DNA from: Rhodovulum sp.
GTDB taxonomy: Bacteria > Pseudomonadota > Alphaproteobacteria > Rhodobacterales > Rhodobacteraceae
Length of the DNA: 64,000 bases
Assembly: GCA_020637615.1 (NCBI GenBank)
Contig: JACKKC010000005.1
Coordinates: 1 to 64,000 of the forward strand
Direction: 5' to 3'
Shown here: piece by piece, positions 1 through 8,140 of the stretch
Numbering within the stretch: the first letter of the stretch is position 1
Layout: each line of letters opens with the position of its first letter
Notes under the pieces: generated by a model
What the model saw: the letters and a program-made list of their open reading frames with translations, nothing else
Told to the model about the DNA's origin: nothing
The model's database searches: none
Translations under genes and position numbers: made by a program

Positions 1-1
1 G

Positions 2-1264
2 CAGGACGGCCCCTATCCGCATTTCGATACCGAGGCGCTCTGGGATTTCATGCTCGGCGGCCTGGCCGAGCTGCACCGGCGCCATCGCATCGACGCGCTG
101 ACGGTCACTGCCCATGCCTCGGCGGCGGCGCTGCTCGGCGGCTCGGGCGCCCTGGTGTTCCCGGTCCTCGATTACGAGCACGACGGGCCGGGCCGCCTCG
201 CCGAGGCCTATGACGCCCTGCGTCCCGGTTTCGCCGAAACCGGATCGCCGCGCCTCGCCGGGGGTCTCAATCTCGGGGCCCAGCTCTTCTGGCAGCTCCG
301 GACCTGGCCGGATCGCGCCGACAGGGTCGCCGCCGTCGTCACCTATCCGCAATACTGGGTCTGGCGGCTGACCGGGCGGCTCGCCACCGAGGTCACCTAT
401 CTCGGCTGCCACACCGATCTGTGGGCGCCCTGGGCGAAGCGCTTCTCGCCCCTCGTCGACCGGCTCGGCCTGCGGGAGAAGATGGCGCCGGTCCGGATGC
501 CCACGGATCTGATCGGAGTTGTCTCGTCGGAGACGGCGGCGCGGACCGGCCTCGGCGCAGACACGCCCGTCTATTGCGGGATCCACGATTCCAATGCCTC
601 GCTCTATCCGCATCTCCTGCGGCGGTCGGCGCCCTTCACCGTGGTCTCGACCGGCACCTGGGTGATCGCGATGGCGATCGGCGGGCATCCGGCAGAGCTC
701 GACCCGGCGCGGGACACGCTGATCAACGTCAATGCCTTCGGCGACCCGGTACCCTCGGCCCGCTTCATGGGCGGCCGTGAATTCGAGATCGTCTGCAAGG
801 GGCACGCGCCGGCATCCTCGGAGCGCGACGTGCAGCAGGTGCTCGACCGTGCCATCCTGCTCCTGCCCAGCGTGGAATCCAGGTCCGGCCCGTTTCAGGG
901 CCGTGCTGCCGCCTGGAGCACCGATCCCGCTTCGCTGAGTGACGGCGTGCGCCACGTGGCGCTGTCCTTCTATCTCGCGCTGATGACCGGCGTCTGCACC
1001 GGGATGATCGGCGCCGAGGGGCCGGTCATCACCGAGGGCCCGTTCTCGCGCAACCGGCTCTACTTGGAGATGCTCGCCTCGGCGCTGAACCGGCCAGTCG
1101 CCGGCGCCGGCGATTCCGCCACCGGAACCAGCATCGGCGCCGCGTTGCTGACGGGCCGACGGCCGGAGAGGCCCGAGACCGCCGAAGCCGACGTCTTCCT
1201 TCCGGACCGGCGACTGCAGGACTACGCGACGACCTGGCGGGAACGGGTGCGTGCGGAATGCTGA
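2..1264 (+). CDS. FGGY-family carbohydrate kinase, 5'-truncated by the window edge
   Basis: The frame is open from base 2, so the N-terminal part lies outside the window; at least 420 residues are present. FGGY kinases phosphorylate sugars or polyols in the cytoplasm with ATP. Visible family signs are the CGIHDSNASLYP segment, the GTWVIAM beta-strand of the second domain, and a Gly-rich ATP-domain region near the end (ITEGPFSRN, then GAGDSATGTSIGAALL). The substrate cannot be read from the sequence; a fuculokinase- or rhamnulokinase-like role is possible. It converges on the urease-side genes, ending about 30 bp from the stop of the 163-aa membrane protein. Family call is good, substrate unknown. 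Confidence 0.85.
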   Translation, partial: QDGPYPHFDTEALWDFMLGGLAELHRRHRIDALTVTAHASAAALLGGSGALVFPVLDYEHDGPGRLAEAYDALRPGFAETGSPRLAGGLNLGAQLFWQLRTWPDRADRVAAVVTYPQYWVWRLTGRLATEVTYLGCHTDLWAPWAKRFSPLVDRLGLREKMAPVRMPTDLIGVVSSETAARTGLGADTPVYCGIHDSNASLYPHLLRRSAPFTVVSTGTWVIAMAIGGHPAELDPARDTLINVNAFGDPVPSARFMGGREFEIVCKGHAPASSERDVQQVLDRAILLLPSVESRSGPFQGRAAAWSTDPASLSDGVRHVALSFYLALMTGVCTGMIGAEGPVITEGPFSRNRLYLEMLASALNRPVAGAGDSATGTSIGAALLTGRRPERPETAEADVFLPDRRLQDYATTWRERVRAEC

Positions 1265-1294
1265 GCGGCTGGTTCGCTCCCGAGGAAGTCCGAG

Positions 1295-1786
1295 TCATTC
1301 CGTAGCGCGGGTCCCCGAGATGCGCGAATCCCAGCCGAGCGAGCCGACGGGCTCGGGCAGGTTGGCGAAGACGAAATGCGCCGTGAAGGCGCGCAGCTGG
1401 CCCGGCGGGACATCGGGGCGCGCGATCGCCGAGGCCTCGCCGATCACCGGGCATTCGGCGAGGGCGGTCGCCGGTGTCGGGCAGTCGTAGAGCCGCACCT
1501 CGAGCGTCATCTCGCGCAGGCGGAATTGCGGCGAGCCGTTGGCGACGCGGCCGCTCAGGGTCGCGCCGCGGGGACTCCGCTCGAGCGAGACCTGATCGAG
1601 GGTCAGCTCCTCCGGCGCGATGCGCTGCTCGGCGCGGCTCGATTCCGGCGCGCTCTGCCAGAAGTAGACGGCCAGCCCCAGCCCGGCCGCCGCGCCGCCG
1701 ATCAGCCCCCAGCGGCGGAATCCGGGCTCGGTGACCAGCGCATAGGCATAGGCCGCGAGGGCGAGCGCGAGAACGACGATCGGCAT
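1295..1786 (-). CDS. Hypothetical membrane-anchored protein downstream of ureB
   Basis: This 163-aa protein starts with two hydrophobic segments (about residues 2-18 and 27-44). A soluble beta-rich region of about 110 residues follows, with a FxLYD-like look (LSGRVANGSPQFRLREMTL, then a paired-Cys stretch YDCPTPATALAECP). It probably sits in the cytoplasmic membrane with the C-terminal part outside. It follows ureB by 61 bp on the same strand, where ureC would normally be expected. No function can be assigned; the FxLYD resemblance is a weak visual impression. Confidence 0.7.
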   Translation of the reverse strand: MPIVVLALALAAYAYALVTEPGFRRWGLIGGAAAGLGLAVYFWQSAPESSRAEQRIAPEELTLDQVSLERSPRGATLSGRVANGSPQFRLREMTLEVRLYDCPTPATALAECPVIGEASAIARPDVPPGQLRAFTAHFVFANLPEPVGSLGWDSRISGTRATE

Positions 1787-1847
1787 GGCTTCCTTCCCGA
1801 TCGCATGTCCGTGGCCGGGGCGGAAGGCGCCGCGCCCCGGACGGGCG

Positions 1848-2159
1848 TCAGTCGAGCGGCCCCATGACGGCGCCGCTGAACCCGTAGACGCGCCGCGCGC
1901 CGACGAGGGGGATCAGCCGCACTTCGCGCCGCTGTCCCGGCTCGAAGCGCAACGCGGTTCCGGCGGGAATGTCGAGACGGCGGCCGCGCGCGGCGGCGCG
2001 GTCGAAGTCGAGCGCGTCATTGGTCTCGGCGAAATGATAGTGGCTGCCGACCTGGACCGGGCGGTCGCCGGTATTGGCGACCTCGAGCGCGATGCTTTCG
2101 CGATCGGCGTTGAGGAGGATGTCGCCCGCAGCCGGAAGGATCTCGCCGGGGATCATCAC
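1848..2159 (-). CDS. ureB: Urease beta subunit
   Basis: 103 aa, the usual length of a free-standing bacterial UreB. It begins MIPGEILPAAGDILLNA, the conserved UreB opening. It also carries the signatures VANTGDRPVQVGSHYHFAETN and FEPGQRREVRLIPLVG, followed by VYGFSGAVMG. UreB is a structural subunit of the (UreABC)3 urease that hydrolyses urea in the cytoplasm; the nickel site is in UreC. The start overlaps the stop of the upstream small ORF by 4 nt (ATGA), so the two are probably translationally coupled. The catalytic ureC is not next to it. Confidence 0.97.
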   Translation of the reverse strand: MMIPGEILPAAGDILLNADRESIALEVANTGDRPVQVGSHYHFAETNDALDFDRAAARGRRLDIPAGTALRFEPGQRREVRLIPLVGARRVYGFSGAVMGPLD

Positions 2160-2320
2160 CGGCGCGTCCGCGCCTTCCAGGCCCCGAAGGCCACGGCCGC
2201 GGCGAGCGCCGCGAGCAGGAGCCCGACCGGCGTCTCGGCGCCATGGGGATGGAGATGCGCGCCCGGATGCGCGAGTGCGGCACCGGGAAGCAGCAGGAAA
2301 GCGAAGGCGGAACGGATCAT
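2156..2320 (-). CDS. Small His-rich membrane protein between ureA and ureB
   Basis: 54 aa starting at ATG 2320, preceded by an AGGAG ribosome site. A signal-like hydrophobic stretch (FAFLLLPGAALA) is followed by a histidine-rich motif (HPGAHLHPHG), one transmembrane helix (PVGLLLAALAAAVAFGAW) and a basic tail (KARTRR). The His-rich external segment resembles the N-terminus of HupE/UreJ metal transporters, so binding or delivery of nickel is an inference. It sits inside the urease operon and overlaps ureB by 4 nt. A longer in-frame version from 2377 is less likely because it lacks a good ribosome site. Confidence 0.7.
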   Translation of the reverse strand: MIRSAFAFLLLPGAALAHPGAHLHPHGAETPVGLLLAALAAAVAFGAWKARTRR

Positions 2321-2407
2321 GACGACTCCTCGATGCCGGAACATGCCACGCTTAGACCAAGTCCGGCGCCGGCGCAAAGCCTCCCGTTCGCCGGTTGCCG
2401 CGCGATC

Positions 2408-2710
2408 TCACCGGATCGGCGCATGCACGGTGACGAGCTTGGTGCCGTCGGGGAAGGTCGCCTCGACCTGGATGTCGTGGATCATCTCCGGCACGCCCTC
2501 CATGCATTGCTCGCGGGTCACCACATGGGCGCCCGTCTCCATCAGGTCGGCGACGCTCCGGCCGTCGCGCGCGCCCTCGACCACGTAGTCGGTGATCAGC
2601 GCAATGGCCTCGGGATGGTTCAGCTTGACGCCGCGGGCCATGCGGCCACGGGCGACGATCGCGGCCAGCGCCACGAGAAGCTTGTCCTTTTCACGCGGGG
2701 TCAGATTCAT
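2408..2710 (-). CDS. ureA: Urease gamma subunit
   Basis: 100 aa, the standard UreA length. It opens MNLTPREKDKLLVALAA and carries the conserved ARGVKLNHPEAIALITDYVVEG and MPEMIHDIQVEATFPDGTKLVT-type segments, here with GVPEMIHDIQ. UreA is the smallest structural subunit of urease. It lies directly downstream of ureD (stop and start about 2 bp apart) in the normal ureD-ureA order. No anomaly is seen in this gene. Confidence 0.98.
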   Translation of the reverse strand: MNLTPREKDKLLVALAAIVARGRMARGVKLNHPEAIALITDYVVEGARDGRSVADLMETGAHVVTREQCMEGVPEMIHDIQVEATFPDGTKLVTVHAPIR

Positions 2711-2712
2711 CG

Positions 2713-3534
2713 TCAGGAACTCCAGACACGGGGAAGGGGGGCGGCTCGGAAATCGAGGAGAAACCGCTTGAGCGCCGTACGCAAGGGGGCGAGATCGACG
2801 GCGGCGAAGCGCAGGATCAGCACGCCCGGCTTGGCCGATGCCGCCGCCGTCACGCCCTCGAGCCCGGCGAAGGTCACCCGGGCCGCGGCCAGTCGGTCGC
2901 CGGCTTCCGGCGCGGCATGGATCAGGGTCGCCATCGCCCGACACCCGCCGAGCGTCGCAGCGCCGGAGGTCGCCGCGCGGATATCGCCCGCGATGCGCAG
3001 GGCTTCGAGATGGACGAGGCGCCCGTCGCGCCGGATGCACCACCGATCGGAGACCGCGCCCGAAGCGACGGTCTCGCCCATCGCGGCGCGGCCGAGCACC
3101 AGGGTCTCGAGGCCCGTGAAGGCAGCGTCGCCGGCGAGGTCCACCTCGAGCCGGCGCGCGAGCCGCCCGCCGTCGAAGAGGATCGTCTCCTGCGGCAGCC
3201 AGTCGAGCCGCGCACCGGCTCCGGCTGCGAGCCGCGTCTCGACACGCGCCGTGCCGGCGAGCGCGCGATAGATCCGTTCGGCCGTCTGGGTCGTGCCGAC
3301 GAGGCGGACGCCGGCCTCGGCCGCGATCGCGTGATCGATCCGGTCGCCGCCGGTCAGGCCGCCGGCGGTATTGACCAGCACCACCTCGGGCGGCCGACCA
3401 TGGGTCCTCGGCAGGAACGCCTTGGAACAGCCGGACTGGTAGAGCCGCTTCAGCCGGGCGGCGCCGTCGGACAAGCGGAACGCGATCTCCGCGCGGCCGC
3501 GGGCGCGCTGGATCGGGACGGGGGACGGGGACAT
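2713..3534 (-). CDS. ureD: Urease accessory protein UreD
   Basis: UreD (UreH) works with UreF and UreG as the chaperone that delivers nickel to the urease active site. Recognisable motifs are RLYQSGCSKAFLPR, VNTAGGLTGGDRI, TTQTAERIYR, and LDWLPQETILFDGGRL, all typical of UreD. From ATG 3534 the protein is 273 aa. A TTG at 3594 preceded by an AGGGAG-like site would add 20 residues and cannot be excluded. It is the first gene of the urease operon and is divergent from preT, with a RutR-like box in the shared upstream region. Confidence 0.95.
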   Translation of the reverse strand: MSPSPVPIQRARGRAEIAFRLSDGAARLKRLYQSGCSKAFLPRTHGRPPEVVLVNTAGGLTGGDRIDHAIAAEAGVRLVGTTQTAERIYRALAGTARVETRLAAGAGARLDWLPQETILFDGGRLARRLEVDLAGDAAFTGLETLVLGRAAMGETVASGAVSDRWCIRRDGRLVHLEALRIAGDIRAATSGAATLGGCRAMATLIHAAPEAGDRLAAARVTFAGLEGVTAAASAKPGVLILRFAAVDLAPLRTALKRFLLDFRAAPLPRVWSS

Positions 3535-3743
3535 CTTCACCGGCGGGCTCGTCGCAACTCGGACGCGCCACCCTATGCGGGTCCCGGTGGCCAAGGCAAT
3601 CTCCCTGGGTGCGGATCCTCGGGTGATCGCATCTGAGGCCCATGGTTCCCCGAACGACCGTCCCGCCCCGAGACGGTCGTGCGAGGTCGCGGCACCGGAT
3701 GTCGGGCGCCCGGCGGCCTTTGCCGAACGGGCTTCGGCCGTGT

Positions 3744-3759
3744 TTTACCAGTTGATCAA
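3744..3759. promoter_or_regulatory. Candidate RutR box between ureD and preT
   Basis: The 16 bases TTTACCAGTTGATCAA match the published RutR consensus TTGACCANNTGGTCAA at 12 of 14 defined positions. The site lies 53 bp before the preT start and about 210 bp before ureD. RutR is the uracil-responsive TetR-family regulator, and a rutR gene lies 5 kb away. Binding is inferred from motif similarity and gene context only. Confidence 0.6.
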
Positions 3760-3812
3760 AAAACGCGCCCGTGTCAGCCTTGTTCCTGAGCTGCGCCCGT
3801 CAGGAGAGGTCA

Positions 3813-5150
3813 ATGTCCGCAACGCCGCAGACGCCCGGGATCGTCGCGCACCGCCTGCCGCCCGAACGCATCGCCGAGAATTTCGCGGACATCGCCCCGC
3901 CCTTCACGGCCCATGAGGCGCTCGTGGCGGCGGATCGCTGCTATTTCTGCCATGACGCGCCCTGCGTCGCCGCCTGCCCGACATCGATCGACGTGCCGCT
4001 CTTCATCCGCCAGATCCAGGCCGGCCAGCCCGAGGCCGCCGCGCGGACCATCTTCGAGGCGAACATCCTCGGCGGCATGTGCGCGCGGGTCTGTCCGACC
4101 GAGACGCTCTGCGAGCAGGCCTGCGTGCGCGAGGCGGCCGAGGGCAGGCCGGTGGAGATCGGGCGCCTGCAGCGGCATGCCACCGACGCCCTGATGGGGC
4201 GCGGGGGGCATCCCTTCCACCGCGCGCCGCCGACCGGCCGGCGCGTGGCGGTGGTGGGGGCGGGTCCCGCGGGCCTCGCCTGCGCGCACCGCCTCGCGAT
4301 GCTCGGGCACGAAGTGGTGCTGATGGATGCGCGGGCGAAGGGCGGCGGGCTCAACGAATTCGGGATCGCCGCCTACAAAACGCCGGAGGGCTTCGCCCAG
4401 GAGGAACTGGACTGGCTGCTCGGCATCGGCGGGATCACCGTGGAATACGGACGGCGGCTCGGGCGCGACGTGACCCTGAAGGCGCTCGTGGAGGATTTCG
4501 ACGCGGTCTTTCTCGGCCTCGGCCTCGGCGGCGTCAATGCGCTGGCCGTGGAGGGCGCGGAGCGGGACGGCCTGCGTCCGGCGGTGGATTTCATCGCCGA
4601 ACTGCGCCAGGCGGCCGATCTCGCGGCAATTCCGGTCGGGCGGCGGGTCGTCGTGGTGGGGGGCGGCATGACGGCGGTCGACGCGGCGGTGCAGTCGCGC
4701 CTGCTCGGGGCGGAGGAGGTGACGATCGTCTATCGCCGCGGCCGCGAGAAGATGGGCGCGAGCGGCCACGAGCAGGACCATGCCGCGAGCCACGGCGTCC
4801 GGATCGTGACCGGCGCGGTGCCGGTGGCGCTACGCGGCGAGGACGGCCTGGCGGAGGTCGAGGTCGCCTATGTCGCGGAGGGCCCGGAGGGCCTCGCGGA
4901 AACCGGCGAAAGCTTCGTGCTCCGGGCCGACCAGCTCTTCACCGCGATCGGCCAGCGGCTGGGCGAACTGCCCGAGGGGCTCGCGACCGAGGGCGGCAAG
5001 ATCCGGGTCGAGGGCGCGGGGCGCACGAGCCTGCCGGGGGTCTGGGCCGGCGGCGATTGTGCCGCGGGCGGCGCGGATCTGACCGTGACGGCGGTCGCCG
5101 AGGGACGCGACGCGGCGATGGACATCCATGCCGCCTTGACCAAGACTTGA
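3813..5150 (+). CDS. preT: NAD-dependent dihydropyrimidine dehydrogenase subunit PreT
   Basis: 445 aa from ATG 3813, preceded by GGAGAGG. The N-terminal part binds Fe-S clusters: CYFCHDAPCVAACPTSIDV and the following CARVCPTETLCEQACV. Two Rossmann motifs follow, VAVVGAGPAGLACAHRLA (about residue 146 on, FAD) and VVVVGGGMTAVDAAVQS (about residue 284 on, NAD). This is the GltD-like flavoprotein that passes electrons from NADH to PreA for reduction of uracil and thymine. It is followed by preA after a 50-bp gap and preceded by a RutR-like box. An ATG at 3771 would add 14 residues but has no ribosome site. Confidence 0.95.
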   Translation: MSATPQTPGIVAHRLPPERIAENFADIAPPFTAHEALVAADRCYFCHDAPCVAACPTSIDVPLFIRQIQAGQPEAAARTIFEANILGGMCARVCPTETLCEQACVREAAEGRPVEIGRLQRHATDALMGRGGHPFHRAPPTGRRVAVVGAGPAGLACAHRLAMLGHEVVLMDARAKGGGLNEFGIAAYKTPEGFAQEELDWLLGIGGITVEYGRRLGRDVTLKALVEDFDAVFLGLGLGGVNALAVEGAERDGLRPAVDFIAELRQAADLAAIPVGRRVVVVGGGMTAVDAAVQSRLLGAEEVTIVYRRGREKMGASGHEQDHAASHGVRIVTGAVPVALRGEDGLAEVEVAYVAEGPEGLAETGESFVLRADQLFTAIGQRLGELPEGLATEGGKIRVEGAGRTSLPGVWAGGDCAAGGADLTVTAVAEGRDAAMDIHAALTKT

Positions 5151-5200
5151 CGCGGCCCGCGCGCTCCGTCCCGGGAGCGTCGCGGCAAGGGAGGAATCGC

Positions 5201-6502
5201 ATGGCCGACCTTCACACCGATTTCGTCGGAATCACCTCGCCGAACCCGTTCTGGCTCGCCTCGGCGCCGCCCACGGACAAGGAATACAACGTGCGCCGGG
5301 CCTTCGAGGCCGGCTGGGGCGGGGTGGTGTGGAAGACGCTGGGGCTCGACCCGCATATCGTGAACGTCAACGGGCCGCGCTACGGCGCGATCTGGGGCGC
5401 GGACCGGCGGCTCCTGGGGCTCAACAACATCGAGCTCATCACCGACCGGCCGCTCGAGGTGAACCTGCGCGAGATCAAGGCGGTCAAGCGCGACTGGCCG
5501 GACCGGGCGATGGTCGTCTCGCTGATGGTGCCCTGCGAGGAGGAGCCCTGGAAGGAGATCCTCGCCCAGGTCGAGGATACCGGCGCCGACGGGGTGGAAC
5601 TCAATTTCGGCTGTCCGCACGGGATGAGCGAGCGGGGCATGGGCTCGGCGGTCGGCCAGGTGCCGGAATACATCGAGATGGTGGCGCGCTGGTGCAAGGC
5701 GCATACCCGCATGCCGGTGATCGTGAAGCTCACCCCCAACATCACCGACATCCGCAAGCCGGCGGCGGCGGCGATGCGGGGCGGGGCGGATGCGGTGAGC
5801 CTGATCAACACGATCAACTCGATCACCTCGGTCAACCTGGACAGCTTCTCGCCGGAGCCCTCGATCGACGGCAAGGGCGCCCATGGCGGCTATTGCGGGC
5901 CGGCGGTCAAGCCGATCGCGCTGTCCATGGTCTCGGAGATCGCCCGCGACCCCGAGACCGCGGCGCTGCCGATCAGCGGCATCGGCGGCATCACGACCTG
6001 GCGGGACGCGGCGGAGTTCATGGCGCTCGGGGCGGGCTCGGTGCAGGTCTGCACCGCTGCGATGACCTATGGATTCCGGATCGTGCAGGAGATGACCCGC
6101 GGCCTCGAACTCTGGATGGACGAGAAGGGGCATGGCTGCCTCGAAGATTTCCGCGGGCGCGCGGTGCCCAATGTCACCGACTGGCAGCGGCTCAACCTCA
6201 ACTACGTGACCAAGGCGCGGATCGACCAGGATCTCTGCATCAAATGCGGGCGCTGCTACGCCGCCTGCGAGGATACCTCGCACCAGGCGATCGCGATGCA
6301 GCCCGGCCGGGTCTTCGAGGTGATCGACGCGGAATGCGTCGCCTGCAACCTCTGTGTCGATGTCTGCCCGGTCGAGGATTGCATCACCATGGAGCGGCTG
6401 GAGCCGGGCAGCATCGATCCGCGGACCGGGCGGGTCGTCGAGGCGGAATACGCCAATTGGACGACGCATCCGAACAACCCGATGGCGCGTGCCGCGGAAT
6501 AG
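5201..6502 (+). CDS. preA: NAD-dependent dihydropyrimidine dehydrogenase subunit PreA
   Basis: 433 aa from ATG 5201 with a GGGAGGAA ribosome site. The N-terminal 330 residues form the FMN/pyrimidine TIM barrel of the dihydroorotate dehydrogenase class. It contains GVELNFGCPHGMSERGMG (substrate region), VIVKLTPNITDI and SGIGGITTWRDA. The C-terminus has two 4Fe-4S ferredoxin motifs, CIKCGRCYAAC and CVACNLCVDVCPVEDC. PreA reduces uracil and thymine to their 5,6-dihydro forms, the first step of the reductive pathway. Partners are PreT just upstream and the dihydropyrimidinase at 18.3 kb. Confidence 0.96.
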   Translation: MADLHTDFVGITSPNPFWLASAPPTDKEYNVRRAFEAGWGGVVWKTLGLDPHIVNVNGPRYGAIWGADRRLLGLNNIELITDRPLEVNLREIKAVKRDWPDRAMVVSLMVPCEEEPWKEILAQVEDTGADGVELNFGCPHGMSERGMGSAVGQVPEYIEMVARWCKAHTRMPVIVKLTPNITDIRKPAAAAMRGGADAVSLINTINSITSVNLDSFSPEPSIDGKGAHGGYCGPAVKPIALSMVSEIARDPETAALPISGIGGITTWRDAAEFMALGAGSVQVCTAAMTYGFRIVQEMTRGLELWMDEKGHGCLEDFRGRAVPNVTDWQRLNLNYVTKARIDQDLCIKCGRCYAACEDTSHQAIAMQPGRVFEVIDAECVACNLCVDVCPVEDCITMERLEPGSIDPRTGRVVEAEYANWTTHPNNPMARAAE

Positions 6503-6626
6503 GGCGGATGATTGCGTCGGCCGTGGTCGGGGGATCGGCAGCCTTGCCGGTCGAGTTCCGGGTTCCCAATGGAGATCACCGGCCCGCCGGTGTCGGCGCC
6601 GTCGATTTGCGGGCGGCGTGAGCGGG

Positions 6627-7013
6627 ATGGCGCGGGTCACGGGCATCGGCGGCTTCTTCTTTCCGGCCCGTGACCCCGAGCTGCTGGCGCGCTGGTACAC
6701 GACGCATTTCGGGATCGACCCGGTTCCGGGCGATTACGTGACGCCGCCCTGGCGGCAGGAGGCGGGGGATACGGTCTTCGCGCCCTTCAAGGGCGAACCG
6801 GGCGGGTCGGATCCGGTGGAATCGCGCTGGATCCTGAACCTGCGGGTGGACGACCTCGACGGGATGGTCGCGGCGCTGCGGGCGGCCGGCACCATCGTGG
6901 AGGTCGATCCGGAGACCTATCCGAACGGCCGGTTCGCCAGACTGGCCGACCCGGAAGGCAATCAGCTGGAACTCTGGCAGCCCGCGAAGCCGGGCGACGC
7001 GCCGGGATCCTGA
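6627..7013 (+). CDS. VOC/glyoxalase-family protein
   Basis: 128 aa from ATG 6627. It shows the two beta-alpha-beta-beta-beta units of the vicinal oxygen chelate fold: an N-terminal GGFFFPARDPELLARWYTTHFGI, and a C-terminal YPNGRFARLADPEGNQLELWQP with the usual DPEGN turn and a metal-type Glu (QLELW). Such proteins include glyoxalases and antibiotic-resistance proteins; the substrate is unknown. It lies 124 bp downstream of preA on the same strand. Confidence 0.9.
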   Translation: MARVTGIGGFFFPARDPELLARWYTTHFGIDPVPGDYVTPPWRQEAGDTVFAPFKGEPGGSDPVESRWILNLRVDDLDGMVAALRAAGTIVEVDPETYPNGRFARLADPEGNQLELWQPAKPGDAPGS

Positions 7014-7397
7014 CCGCCGGAGGCGTCCCGCAGCGGGACGCGATGCATGTCATTGGTTTTGCGGCGTTTTCCCGGGCATGGGGTCGGGTGCTGTTTCGTG
7101 GCCGTCACCCGGGGACCGTATCATGCCGGCGTCCCACGCCGTCAACTGCTGTTCCTCCCGCAGCGCCGGGTGTCCTCAGCCCGATCGCCGTCCAGAGCCG
7201 CCCCGTCCCGATTCCGACCGACGGTGAAGCTGCACCTCCCTCGCCCTGCGGCTCGCTCCTCCGGGCGACCGGACCGGGCAAGGCGCCACTGCGCCTCGCC
7301 GTCATCGGTCCGGGGGAATGCCGTGCGGGCCGCGCGGAGCGCGGCCTTTTGCCTGGCCAGAGGCCGCAGCGGCGGTCGGGCGCAAGAGCCGTCGTTC
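7014..7397. repeat. Intergenic region with GC-rich repeat-like sequence
   Basis: No convincing gene is seen in this 380-bp gap. Its middle part (about 7170-7310) resembles the intergenic sequences at 28355-28435 and 43435-43520, sharing wording such as gattccgaccgacggtg. It ends in the hairpin at 7328-7350, whose stem is identical to that of a second copy at 43500-43518. The similarity was judged by eye, and the element's limits are not defined. Confidence 0.4.
7328..7350 (+). terminator. Rho-independent terminator-like hairpin
   Basis: Perfect 8-bp stem GGCCGCGC/GCGCGGCC with a GGA loop, followed by TTTT. It could terminate the VOC-family transcript more than 300 bp downstream of its stop, or be part of a dispersed repeat, since a near-identical hairpin without the T run lies at 43500-43518. 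Confidence 0.55.
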
Positions 7398-7688
7398 TCA
7401 GGCGGAGCGGTCGACGATCTGGCCGGGGAGGTAGCCGTTGCCGGCTGCGAAGGCGCGGGCGGCGGCGACGATGCGGGCGGGGGCCGGGACCGGCGTGCCG
7501 TCCCAGCGCAATTCCTCCAGGCCGGAGGCGATCGGGCGGGGCGGCGTATCCGGCGCGCGGTCGCAGCGCCGACGCCGGTCTCCACCCTCGCCGGCGCGCT
7601 GGCCCGCCCGCGGCCCAGGCGGAGTGCGATCCTGATATGTCGGCCGCGAAGCGCCGATGAACCGGGCATGGGATGCGGCAATCTTCAT
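7398..7688 (-). CDS. Small hypothetical protein
   Basis: 96 aa from ATG 7688 (an in-frame ATG 24 bp further upstream is also possible). The middle is basic and low in complexity. The end looks protein-like (LEELRWDGTPVPAPARIVAAARAFAAGNGYLPGQIVDRS). Its C-terminus (QIVDRSA) resembles that of the 179-aa protein at 8141-8680 (RVLDRAA). No family is recognised. A small hairpin with a T run lies just upstream (7746-7763). The call rests on the composition of the C-terminal half. Confidence 0.4.
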   Translation of the reverse strand: MKIAASHARFIGASRPTYQDRTPPGPRAGQRAGEGGDRRRRCDRAPDTPPRPIASGLEELRWDGTPVPAPARIVAAARAFAAGNGYLPGQIVDRSA

Positions 7689-7861
7689 CGGTATTCCCCG
7701 CAAAATCATCAAGACTTTTACGAGTATACGCGCGGAATTCCCGCCGGAGAAGGTTCTCCTTTTCAGAAGGTTAAGGGTGGTGGGCGCCGTGTTCCCTGGC
7801 GCAAAGGGTAATGGCGGCCGCCCGGAACGGGCCGCAGGCGGCGGTGCCGCGTGGATCGGCG

Positions 7862-8065
7862 TCAGGCGCGGAGATCGAGCGTCTTGGACGGATTGACCGG
7901 GCCCGCCTCGGCCGGCTGCGGGACGGGCGCCGGCACGGCTTCCGCCGGCCTGACGCCGTCCTGGGCGAGGTCGCGATAGGCGTTATCGATTAGCTGCGCC
8001 AGCACCGGCGAGAGCGGCCGGAAGGTGAGCGCCGGGACGATCTTCAGGTCATAGGGAACGGACAT
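7862..8065 (-). CDS. Small hypothetical protein
   Basis: 67 aa, start ATG 8065 with a GAGGAA ribosome site. The first 37 residues are well ordered (MSVPYDLKIVPALTFRPLSP, then LAQLIDNAYRDLAQDG). The rest is a Pro/Ala-rich tail. It lies 75 bp downstream of the 179-aa ORF on the same strand, so co-transcription is plausible. No function is recognised. Confidence 0.55.
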   Translation of the reverse strand: MSVPYDLKIVPALTFRPLSPVLAQLIDNAYRDLAQDGVRPAEAVPAPVPQPAEAGPVNPSKTLDLRA

Positions 8066-8140
8066 GTCCGGGTTTCCTCGTAGCTCTGCGTCCCGGGCCG
8101 CGGCGGCGGCTCGGGACGGGCATGGACCGGCCGGGCGGGA

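Noticed and set aside
7043..7811. Plus-strand ORFs of about 200-250 codons after the VOC gene
   Set aside because: Composition is Arg/Pro/Gly-rich without protein-like pattern, and the region contains repeat sequence and a terminator hairpin.
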